Assembly (NCBI RefSeq): GCF_017472245.1
Contig: NZ_JAFUQR010000008.1
Span: forward strand, 62,001-126,000
DNA: 64,000 nucleotides
Direction of reading: 5' to 3'
Source: Chlamydia sp.
GTDB lineage: Bacteria > Chlamydiota > Chlamydiia > Chlamydiales > Chlamydiaceae
Both the position numbers and the translations under genes were made by a program. The notes below the pieces were generated by a model. It did no database searches. It saw only the letters and a program-made list of their open reading frames with translations, and had not been told where the DNA came from. Shown in pieces: positions 1 through 7,581 of the stretch; within the stretch, counting starts at the first letter, position 1; each line of letters opens with the position of its first letter.

Positions 1-693
1 TTAGGGCTTGCAGGCCTTATTCCTTTGACATCGGGGTATCTTACGCTCAATGATAAACCCATCCCTTTACACAATAAGCAAGGACGTCAATACCTGAGTT
101 CGCAGGTACGCATGGTATTTCAAAATCCACGTTCATCTTTAAACCCTCGTAAAACGATTTTTGATGCCCTAAGCCACTCTTTATTATATCATCGTTTAGT
201 TTCTAAAGAAGAACTAGCAACTACTGTAGAAAGAGCCCTTTCCTTAGTAGGTATCTCTACAGATTATCTATATGTGTATCCACATCAGTTATCTGGAGGA
301 CAGCTGCAACGGATTTCTATTGCTAGAGCTTTATTGGGAGCTCCCCAATTAATTATTTGTGATGAAATCGTTTCTGCCTTGGATCTTTCTATGCAGGCTC
401 AGATCCTCAATATGCTGACCTCGCTGCAACAGCAAGCTCGGCTGACTTACTTATTCATCTCACATGATCTTGCCGTCGTCCGTTCATTCTGCACAGATCT
501 ACTCATCATGTACAAAGGACAACTTGTAGAAACGGGGCCCACAGAAGATATCTTTTGTCATCCTCAGCATCCGTATACACGAATGCTCCTTCATTCGCAA
601 TTGCCAGAGTTCCCTGAAGATCGTCGTGACTTGCATCTTCCTCTAACAACAGATGAGTCTTTTCAGATTCCAAAGGATAATCTTACAAAATAG
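1..693 (+). CDS. dppF: Dipeptide/oligopeptide ABC transporter ATPase, DppF/OppF type (5' end missing)
   Basis: Cytoplasmic ATPase that would energise peptide import through a DppBC/OppBC-type permease. The frame is open from base 1, so the start codon and the Walker A loop lie upstream of the window. Visible parts: Q-loop region VFQNPRSSLNP, ABC signature LSGGQLQR, Walker B LIICDEI and H-loop ISHDL, followed by the C-terminal HPQHPYTRMLL segment typical of the OppF/DppF family. The residue after the Walker B glutamate is Ile instead of the usual Pro (CDEIVSALD), a mild oddity. The last 11 bases overlap the convergent parB gene. Corresponds to CT689 from memory. Confidence 0.92.
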   Translation, partial: LGLAGLIPLTSGYLTLNDKPIPLHNKQGRQYLSSQVRMVFQNPRSSLNPRKTIFDALSHSLLYHRLVSKEELATTVERALSLVGISTDYLYVYPHQLSGGQLQRISIARALLGAPQLIICDEIVSALDLSMQAQILNMLTSLQQQARLTYLFISHDLAVVRSFCTDLLIMYKGQLVETGPTEDIFCHPQHPYTRMLLHSQLPEFPEDRRDLHLPLTTDESFQIPKDNLTK

Positions 694-1522
694 CTTCTGA
701 AGAAGGTGTGGTCAACGCCTTCTCTAAAGCTTCTAATGCCTCTTCTCCCTCTACAAAAAATGACACACATATCCGTTTCCCTTGAGGCTTGACTATCACA
801 GGGTAGCCAGTCGTGGTTGCTAATCGTTCTTGGTATAAGCTTAAACGAGAAGAGGTTTGGGGAATCTCTTTTTTACAAGTATTTTCTTTGCCTTCTACTA
901 AACGCTTAGCCTCCATTTCTGCTTCGCGAACGGCTAGCTTACAAGAGATGATCTTCTGGCTAAGAATCTTTCTTAAATTGTCATCTTCTAAAGATAAAAT
1001 GACTTTAGCATGGCCTAGAGTCAACTCCCCAGACGAGATTTTTTCTTGAATCTCTTTAGAAAGAGAAAATAAACGCAGATAGTTTGCTACTGTTGAACGT
1101 TTCTTTCCCACTTTATGAGCCACTTTATCTTGAGTGAGACCAAAAACGACAATCAGTCGTTTGAAAGCCTCTGCCATTTCCAAAGGATTCAAGTTCACCC
1201 TTTGAATGTTTTCTATTAAAGTTGCTTCCGCAGCGATATCATCAGCTAAAACCGGTTTCACAACTACAGGAATCGTTTTATATCCTGCTAATTGAAGAGC
1301 GCGCCAACGGCGCTCTCCTGCTATTAACTCATAATATAATATTTTATCTCCGTTACGGATCTCCCTCACTACTGGAGGATGAATCAACCCTACAGCCTTT
1401 ATAGAAAGGATCAACTCTTTTAGATCTTCTTCAAGGAATATACGTCTAGGCTGAAAAGGACTGACCCGAACATCTTCTATATTGACTTCTAACAGCGTAT
1501 CTTCACTAGGTAATCTATTCAC
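683..1522 (-). CDS. parB: Chromosome partitioning protein ParB
   Basis: Binds parS sites near the origin and acts with ParA in chromosome segregation. The 279-residue protein has the family's usual length. It shows an N-terminal ParB/Srx domain with the box IAGERRWRALQLAG (about residues 66-80, now known to bind CTP in the family) and ENIQR (about 109-113). A helix-turn-helix follows at about 130-152 (LTQDKVAHKVGKKRSTVANY). The C-terminal third is a variable dimerisation region. It is convergent with dppF (11-bp overlap) and transcribed in the same direction as the suf genes upstream, separated from them by about 97 bases. No parS site was searched exhaustively. Confidence 0.95.
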   Translation of the reverse strand: MNRLPSEDTLLEVNIEDVRVSPFQPRRIFLEEDLKELILSIKAVGLIHPPVVREIRNGDKILYYELIAGERRWRALQLAGYKTIPVVVKPVLADDIAAEATLIENIQRVNLNPLEMAEAFKRLIVVFGLTQDKVAHKVGKKRSTVANYLRLFSLSKEIQEKISSGELTLGHAKVILSLEDDNLRKILSQKIISCKLAVREAEMEAKRLVEGKENTCKKEIPQTSSRLSLYQERLATTTGYPVIVKPQGKRICVSFFVEGEEALEALEKALTTPSSEAIL

Positions 1523-1619
1523 AATATTTTCCTAATTCAAAAACTCAAGATACAAAATCCCACAATCCAAATCAAGTTGGAGAAGCTAGCCATATATCCC
1601 ACTTACATATACTACAGGC

Positions 1620-2825
1620 TTACGGATGGCATAACTGCAAAATATCACTCAATGCTTCAATAAAGAGAAAAATATCTCGCTGATCATTATAGATACCTAA
1701 AGAAGCTCGTAGAACGTGACCCAAATCCCAACGCACCATTGCAGGATGCGAACATTGATGACCTGAACGTACAGCAATACCTCTTCCGTCTAGTAAAAAG
1801 CTTAAATCGGAAGCTTGCATCTTAGGAACAGTGATACTACATAAACAACCTCTCGGAGCTCCTTGTTGAGGACCCACAATCTGAATCTCAGGCACTGTAA
1901 GTAGCTGTTCATACAAAAAATTCGTCAGCTCGGTTAAACGGTCAGAAATAGAAAAAGGCAGCGATTGCAAATAATCAAGAGCTGCACCTAATCCTAAAAC
2001 TCCAGCAATATGAGGCGTCCCTGCTTCAAAACGCAAAGGCGGCTCTTGATAGTAAGGCTCTTCTGAATTGTATACGATAACCATATCTCCTCCACCTTCG
2101 ACAGGAGGAAGAGCCTTCAAAAGTTCCCTCTTACCATACAAAACTCCTATACCAGTAGGGGCATAGAGTTTATGACCAGAAAAAGCATAGAAATCAACAT
2201 CCCACTCCGAAAGGTTCAAAAGTCCTCTCCCTACTCCCTGAGCACCATCTACAGCAAAAAGAGCACCGTAACGATGAACCAAAAGAGCAACCTCTTGCAA
2301 AGGTAAAATGGCTCCAGAAACATTGCTCACATGTGCTAAGCAAACTAGCTGTACCCCTTGCTGCAACAAGCTTTCTAAATGGTTAAGATCTACCATACCT
2401 TCATTATCAACACGCACTTTTTTTACTTTGGCTCCGGAACGTTGACAAGCAATTTCCCAAGACAAAAGATTGGCATGATGTTCAGCTTCTGAAATAACAA
2501 CCGTGCCCCCAGCTAACCAACTATCATTAGCTGCTATCGCCAACATATTCAGAGAAGACGTTGTCCCTCTGGTAAATACAATTTCTTGTTCGTATTGCGC
2601 TCCAATCCAAGAACAGACCTTTGAGCGAACTTGCCAATGTGCTGAAGAAATATCATGAGAAGCACTGTAAAGTGCACGATTTATCGTAGCATAAGAAGAA
2701 CTGTAGTAATCTGTGACAGCATCAATCACACATTGAGGCTTGTGTGCTGTTGCCGCAGAATCCAAATACACATAAGAATCTCCCTGACTTCGAAAAATAG
2801 GAAAGTCTTTTTTCACATCATACAT
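1620..2825 (-). CDS. sufS: Cysteine desulfurase SufS
   Basis: PLP enzyme that takes sulfur from L-cysteine as a persulfide for Fe-S cluster assembly by SufBCD. Visible: LDSAATAHKP near the N-terminus, SEAEHHANLLSW (PLP-stacking His), VDGAQGVGR, the PLP lysine in FSGHKLYAPTGIGVLYG, and the catalytic Cys in VRSGHQCSHP near the C-terminus. I use the ATG at 2825 (MYDVKKDFPIF). It overlaps the end of sufD by 8 bases, suggesting coupled translation; an upstream non-ATG start at 2864 would lie deep in sufD. Length is about 401 residues, normal for SufS. Last gene of sufBCDS; CT687 from memory. No sufE or sufU is adjacent. Confidence 0.95.
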   Translation of the reverse strand: MYDVKKDFPIFRSQGDSYVYLDSAATAHKPQCVIDAVTDYYSSSYATINRALYSASHDISSAHWQVRSKVCSWIGAQYEQEIVFTRGTTSSLNMLAIAANDSWLAGGTVVISEAEHHANLLSWEIACQRSGAKVKKVRVDNEGMVDLNHLESLLQQGVQLVCLAHVSNVSGAILPLQEVALLVHRYGALFAVDGAQGVGRGLLNLSEWDVDFYAFSGHKLYAPTGIGVLYGKRELLKALPPVEGGGDMVIVYNSEEPYYQEPPLRFEAGTPHIAGVLGLGAALDYLQSLPFSISDRLTELTNFLYEQLLTVPEIQIVGPQQGAPRGCLCSITVPKMQASDLSFLLDGRGIAVRSGHQCSHPAMVRWDLGHVLRASLGIYNDQRDIFLFIEALSDILQLCHP

Positions 2826-4005
2826 TTGAAAGACCTTTTTTCTGCAGTTTTCGGAAATAATCATTTTCTATACCCAAAGCTAAAAAGCTTTTCTGCAAAG
2901 CTTTTTTCGCATCCATTAAGCTGAATCCTCTAGAACGAAGATATGCAAGTAGATGAGCATCCAAAGAACCTACTGTAGCCCCGTGTGAAGCTTTGACATC
3001 ATCAGTTAATATTTCCAATCGAGGAAAAGTTCGTGCTGAAGCATGATGACTCAATAACAGAGTATCGTGCTTCTGATAAGCATTCGATAAATTGCCTTTA
3101 GAACTAATATGAATGCCTCCTTCAAAAGCAAAACATCCTTCCTCTAAAATAGAACGGATGTTTTGGCGAGAAGAGGTTGCTTGTGCATCATGATACATCA
3201 TGTTATGCACACCTAAACACTCTCCATTATGAATTTTAACCAACGACTCCCCATGTGCAGCTTCTCCTTTTAATAAAAAGTGATTACGAAACCACCCTTT
3301 ACCCATTGAGTCCATTTCCTGAACAATAGCACATGCCCCGCGACGCTCTACTTCCACATGATGAGACCAAAGAATATTTTCTACTCCTTTAGGAAGCGAG
3401 CGCATAGTCAAAATCAGCTCTGCTTCCTCTCCAAGGAAACAGAGCGTTTGTCCAAAGAGATGGAAATGTTGCGGAAGCGCTAATATTTCCATCTCTATGG
3501 AAGCAGCTGTTCCCTTGCCTAAAATGAAAACAATATAGGGAACACATACCTTGTGATAATTCTCTTCTTCACAGATATAATAATGACGCACCATCCAAGA
3601 AACAGTAAACTCCTGCCCCTCAGGAATATAAATCACTAGCCCTTCTTCAGAACGAAGAAAAGAATGCAAAGCTTCTAATGGATCTGCACTCTGAGAGTTT
3701 TGAAAAAACGCCCGCGCCTCACGTAAGGGAGCCACAATAGTTCCCGAAGGAAGGTTCGATAAAGAAGGGATAAAGCACCCATTAATTAAGACACACTCTA
3801 TCTCCTTCCTTTCGGGGATAGTAACAAGCGCCTCTTCTCCTCCAAAGCAATGGGACCAAGTCCCTATGCTTTGTGTCATATCCCATAACCAAGAACAAAC
3901 CTCTCGAAATATACGATTATGCTTATATGCCTCCCATAAAGAACGTCCCATTTCTGATAATCGAACATCAGAACATATAAACTTTTGCTGATGGGTCCCC
4001 CACAT
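2818..4005 (-). CDS. sufD: Fe-S cluster scaffold subunit SufD
   Basis: Partner of SufB and SufC in the SufBC2D scaffold that builds Fe-S clusters in the cytoplasm. The 395-residue protein is weakly conserved. Its C-terminal part carries the SufB/SufD beta-helix core, with KIHNGECLGVHNMMYHD, RSILEEGCFAFEGGIHI and the block SHGATVGSLDAHLLAYLRSRG (about residues 350-370), which parallels the SufB C-terminus with its C/SHxAT and FYLRSRG motifs. Starts 3 bases after sufC and overlaps sufS by 8 bases, so it is clearly within the suf operon. CT686 from memory. Confidence 0.9.
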   Translation of the reverse strand: MWGTHQQKFICSDVRLSEMGRSLWEAYKHNRIFREVCSWLWDMTQSIGTWSHCFGGEEALVTIPERKEIECVLINGCFIPSLSNLPSGTIVAPLREARAFFQNSQSADPLEALHSFLRSEEGLVIYIPEGQEFTVSWMVRHYYICEEENYHKVCVPYIVFILGKGTAASIEMEILALPQHFHLFGQTLCFLGEEAELILTMRSLPKGVENILWSHHVEVERRGACAIVQEMDSMGKGWFRNHFLLKGEAAHGESLVKIHNGECLGVHNMMYHDAQATSSRQNIRSILEEGCFAFEGGIHISSKGNLSNAYQKHDTLLLSHHASARTFPRLEILTDDVKASHGATVGSLDAHLLAYLRSRGFSLMDAKKALQKSFLALGIENDYFRKLQKKGLSNV

Positions 4006-4008
4006 TGT

Positions 4009-4776
4009 TTACTCCTGGGTAACGACATCGAGTAATTCTTGATAACTCTTCTGTTCCAACTCTTCCATGAGATGCTGATCTCCTGAAAAAACAATGCGTC
4101 CCTTCAAAAGAATATGCACATAGTCAGGATGTAAAAGGTCTCTCATTTTTGGATTATGCGTCACTATACAAAAGGCTGCTTCAGGATGCTTGCTTCGATA
4201 AGTTTGTAAAACAGAGCAAATCCCCTTAAGAGCATCGATATCGACACCTGAATCTGGTTCATCTAGAACAACCATTTTGGGCTCTAAAGCTAACATTTGC
4301 CAAAGCTCGTTTTTCTTTTTCTCTCCCCCGGAAAAACCCTCATTGACATTTCTATCTGCAAAAAAATGAAAACCAGGAAACCCGTAGGCCTCTTCCAAAC
4401 AAGAAAGAAACTCATCAAAAGCGATATCCTCAAAAATTGGCTGCTGACGAGCCTTTCGACAAGCATTACAAGCTTCTTTTAAAAATACACGATTGTTCAC
4501 TCCAGGAATTTCTGGAGGATGTTGGAAACTAATAAACATACCTGCGTGTGCCCGTTCCTCCGGAGACATTTCAATTAAATCCTTCCCTTCTAAAGTCATT
4601 GTCCCAGAAATAACCTCTGCGCTCCCATCTCCAGATAATACTTTAGCTAAAGTTGATTTCCCTGCCCCATTTGGCCCCATAATAATATGCAACTCGCCTG
4701 GACGAATTGACAATGATAACCCTTCCAATATCCGTTGTTCTTCACAACACACATGTACATCACACAGATGAAGCAT
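4009..4776 (-). CDS. sufC: Fe-S assembly ATPase SufC
   Basis: ABC-type ATPase subunit of the SufBC2D complex; it is soluble and has no permease partner. The 255-residue protein has Walker A GPNGAGKSTL (about 34-43), the SufC-type signature FSGGEKKKNE (about 149-158), Walker B LDEPDSGVD with the aspartate-rich SufC D-loop, and the switch histidine in IVTHNPKMRDL. Two bases separate it from sufB and three from sufD. CT685 from memory. Confidence 0.96.
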   Translation of the reverse strand: MLHLCDVHVCCEEQRILEGLSLSIRPGELHIIMGPNGAGKSTLAKVLSGDGSAEVISGTMTLEGKDLIEMSPEERAHAGMFISFQHPPEIPGVNNRVFLKEACNACRKARQQPIFEDIAFDEFLSCLEEAYGFPGFHFFADRNVNEGFSGGEKKKNELWQMLALEPKMVVLDEPDSGVDIDALKGICSVLQTYRSKHPEAAFCIVTHNPKMRDLLHPDYVHILLKGRIVFSGDQHLMEELEQKSYQELLDVVTQE

Positions 4777-4778
4777 CT

Positions 4779-6230
4779 TTAGCCTACACTATTCTCTAAC
4801 TTAATCATTAATAACTTAGTCGCTTCTCGAGCGAACTCTAAAGGCAAAAGTTCAATAATTTCTCTACAAAAACCATGCACCACTAAACTAACAGCCTCTT
4901 CGGTATTCAATCCTCGACTCCGTAAGTAAAACAGTTGTTCCTCACGAAGTTTAGAAGTTGTCGCTTCATGTTCAACACAACTCTCTCCATTGTTAACAAC
5001 AATTTGCGGATCCGTGTAAGCTCCGCATGAGGTGCCAACAAGCATGGAATCACACTGCGTATAATTACAACTTCCAACAGCTTGCTCAGAAATCGAAACT
5101 AAACTTCGAAAAGTATTGTGGGATTCTTCTGCGGAAATCCCTTTAGAAACTATAGTCGAAGAGGTGCCTTTGCCTATATGCAACATTTTCGTTCCTGTGT
5201 CTGCCTGCATCTTCCCATTTGTCAATGCTATAGAATAAAACTCCCCGACACTAGTCTCTCCTTTTAAAATACAGCTCGGGTATTTCCAAGTAATCGCAGC
5301 ACCAACTTCAACTTGAGACCAAGAAATCTTAGATCGCTCTCCTGCACACAATCCTCGTTTTGTTACAAAATTATAAATCCCTCCCTTCCCTGTCTCACGA
5401 TCTCCAGGATACCAATTCTGCACCGTTGAATAGCGAATAACAGAACGGTTATTCGCTATGAGCTCAACAACAGCAGCATGCAATTGATGTGAAGAGAAAG
5501 ATGGAGCTGTACATCCCTCTAGATAGCTTACATAAGCATCATCTTCCGCAATGATGAGGGTACGCTCAAATTGTCCAGACTCTTTATCATTAATTCTAAA
5601 GTAAGTGGAAATCTCCATTGGGCAGCGTACTCCCTTAGGAATGTAAACAAACGACCCATCACTAAAAACAGCAGAGTTCAAGGCAGCAAAAAAGTTATCT
5701 CGAGCAGGAACTACAGATCCTAGATAACGCTTCACCAAATCAGGATAACAACGAATAGCTTCCCGGAACGAACAAAAAATTACACCCGCTTCTTCTAACG
5801 TTTTTTTAAAAGTCGTTCCTATCGAAACGGAATCAAACACTAGATCCATAGCAACATCCTGCACATTAAGCAGTCGTTTTTGCTCATCAATAGGAATACC
5901 TAATTTTCTAAACGTTTCGAGGATTTCAGGATCGGCGTCTTCTAATTTCCCTAAAGGCTTTTTCGATTTAGGCGCTGAAAAATACACAATTTTATCATAA
6001 GCAATCGGCGCATAGTGGATACGGGCCCATCGCGGCTCTTCCATCTTTTGCCACAGACGAAAAGCCTTTAATCGAAAATCCAATAAAAATTTTGGCTCAC
6101 CTCGTAAATGAACCAGTTGTTCAATATGCTCCTCACTGATCCCGGGAGCTAACCCTTCAGACTGTATAGGAGTCACAAATCCATAAGGATACTCCTGCTG
6201 CTGCAGAAAATGATCTACCGGCGCGTCCAT
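4779..6230 (-). CDS. sufB: Fe-S cluster scaffold subunit SufB
   Basis: Main scaffold subunit that receives sulfur from SufS and assembles the nascent cluster with SufC and SufD. The 483 residues match the family length. Seen: [83 protein letters not shown] and the C-terminal [19 protein letters not shown]. First gene of the operon. A strong Shine-Dalgarno (GGGAGGAGG) sits 3-4 bases before its ATG. Upstream are two tandem hairpins that separate it from the TPR gene. CT684 from memory. Confidence 0.97.
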   Translation of the reverse strand: MDAPVDHFLQQQEYPYGFVTPIQSEGLAPGISEEHIEQLVHLRGEPKFLLDFRLKAFRLWQKMEEPRWARIHYAPIAYDKIVYFSAPKSKKPLGKLEDADPEILETFRKLGIPIDEQKRLLNVQDVAMDLVFDSVSIGTTFKKTLEEAGVIFCSFREAIRCYPDLVKRYLGSVVPARDNFFAALNSAVFSDGSFVYIPKGVRCPMEISTYFRINDKESGQFERTLIIAEDDAYVSYLEGCTAPSFSSHQLHAAVVELIANNRSVIRYSTVQNWYPGDRETGKGGIYNFVTKRGLCAGERSKISWSQVEVGAAITWKYPSCILKGETSVGEFYSIALTNGKMQADTGTKMLHIGKGTSSTIVSKGISAEESHNTFRSLVSISEQAVGSCNYTQCDSMLVGTSCGAYTDPQIVVNNGESCVEHEATTSKLREEQLFYLRSRGLNTEEAVSLVVHGFCREIIELLPLEFAREATKLLMIKLENSVG

Positions 6231-6319
6231 GATCCTCCTCCCTCATCAGGCTACCGTTCTGCCTTGAGCGAAACTCGCAGAGAAAAACTATTACTTCTAC
6301 TTCCCCTCAAAAAGACAGC

Positions 6320-6376
6320 CTAGGAAGAGAGACTGTCTCTCCCTAGACCCAAGGAAAGGACTGTCTAACAGTCCTT
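6320..6376 (-). terminator. Two tandem hairpins after the TPR gene, probable terminator
   Basis: Two inverted repeats lie side by side. At 6356-6376 there is a perfect 9-bp stem (AAGGACTGT / ACAGTCCTT) with a 3-base loop. At 6320-6346 there is an imperfect stem (CTAGG..GAGAC / GTCTC..CCTAG). Both contain GACTGTCT. Read on the minus strand they follow the TPR gene, and the second is followed by a short T-run at about 6308-6313. A terminator for the sigma-54 transcript is the simplest reading. Because they also lie upstream of sufB, a protein-binding site cannot be excluded. Confidence 0.4.
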
Positions 6377-6517
6377 AAGAAAAAAACTTGTTGGACACGG
6401 ATCGTAAAAAAAATGGAATTTTTCTACAACATAAATAAACAAAAAAGACAGGAAAATTTTAATGGCTTCCTGAAAGTTTGCTACCTATGCCATAAAAATT
6501 TTTCTATGCTCCGTTCT

Positions 6518-7525
6518 TCAAAAAAGAGTCTCTTTTTTACTGAAAAAAGAAGGACTACTCACAGTCTTTTGTAAAAGAGGTGCGAATATCGATTCTTTAG
6601 CGACTAAGAAAGAAAGCTCCTTTTCCGCCTTTTCAGACTCTCCCTGCATATGATGTAAATATCCTAGCAAGTAATGCGAGCGCTCATGGTCTAAGTTAAT
6701 ACCCAAAGCCCGGTAAAAGGCATCATAGGCCAACTCATTTTGCTTAAGATCCATATGTGCTAATCCTATATAAAAATGCGCATCAGCATCCTCAGCATTC
6801 AACTGCAAAGATTCTTGAAAGGCTTTCAAAGCTAACCGGGTTTTATCAAGCGTTAAATAACACAAGCCAAGATTGTAATGCCCATCGGACAAATCAGGGC
6901 GTAATTGAACAACACGCTCATACGCTTCCGTTGCCCGGTCCCACATCTTATTCTTAGAAAGTAGGTATCCTAACTTCACCCAACCTTTCCAATATAAAGG
7001 ATTTCTTTTGACCACTAATTCTAATAAAGCGATGGCCTCCTCTTGGTTTTCCATATCTGCTAAAATAACCGCCTTGTTATAAAGGCCTTGAGGATTCCAA
7101 GGATCGACTTGCATAATACGATCGAAGCAAGCTATTGCTTCTTCGTAGCGCAGAGTACGATGATAGGCACTTCCTAAGCTAAAAAGACATTCTATATCTT
7201 CAGGATGAAACTCTGCATATGCTTGATAATGTTCGATCGCCTCTTCTGTACGATCTGCTTTGTCTAAGGCAACACCATAGCAATACCTTAAGTAACTATC
7301 TCCGGGTTCGGCATCCAAACCTTTCTTACACCAAACTAAAGCTTCTGGTGTACGGCCTGTTTCTAAAGCAATGATCCCTAAGTAACAATACGCTAATCCA
7401 GCTTCTGAATCTAACTCTAAAGACTCTTTTAACCTTTCTTCAGCTTGTTCGTATTCACCACTCAAAAATAAATTGATCCCAGAGCACAAAAACTCTTTCG
7501 CTAAACGTTTTTCCGCTTCTTCCAT
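6518..7525 (-). CDS. TPR-repeat protein under a sigma-54 promoter
   Basis: A 335-residue protein made almost entirely of tetratricopeptide repeats, about eight to nine copies from residue 8 to 310. Examples are LGIIALETGRTPEALVWCKK, YNKAVILADMENQEEAIALL, YNLGLCYLTLDKTRLALKAF and FYIGLAHMDLKQNELAYDAF. No signal peptide or membrane segment is visible, so it is probably a cytoplasmic protein-protein adaptor; the partner is unknown. Directly upstream, and immediately after the pbp2 stop codon, is a consensus -24/-12 sigma-54 promoter (7565-7580). Probably monocistronic, given the downstream hairpins. Corresponds to CT683, which I recall as a mapped sigma-54 target in C. trachomatis. Confidence 0.93.
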   Translation of the reverse strand: MEEAEKRLAKEFLCSGINLFLSGEYEQAEERLKESLELDSEAGLAYCYLGIIALETGRTPEALVWCKKGLDAEPGDSYLRYCYGVALDKADRTEEAIEHYQAYAEFHPEDIECLFSLGSAYHRTLRYEEAIACFDRIMQVDPWNPQGLYNKAVILADMENQEEAIALLELVVKRNPLYWKGWVKLGYLLSKNKMWDRATEAYERVVQLRPDLSDGHYNLGLCYLTLDKTRLALKAFQESLQLNAEDADAHFYIGLAHMDLKQNELAYDAFYRALGINLDHERSHYLLGYLHHMQGESEKAEKELSFLVAKESIFAPLLQKTVSSPSFFSKKETLF

Positions 7526-7564
7526 AGTCGTTCCCTGTCAAAGTAAAACCTTACTCATTACAGG

Positions 7565-7580
7565 AGCAAAAACTGTGCCA
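7565..7580 (-). promoter_or_regulatory. Sigma-54 (-24/-12) promoter for the TPR gene
   Basis: The minus strand reads TGGCAC-AGTTT-TTGCT, a full match to the RpoN consensus TGGCAC-N5-TTGCW with GG-N10-GC spacing. The predicted start is near 7554, about 29 bases before the ATG at 7525. The identical 16 bases occur once more at 41130-41145. The site begins 2 bases past the pbp2 stop codon. Sigma-54 promoters need an enhancer-binding activator (AtoC/CtcC in Chlamydia); no activator gene is in this window. Confidence 0.88.
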
Positions 7581-7581
7581 A

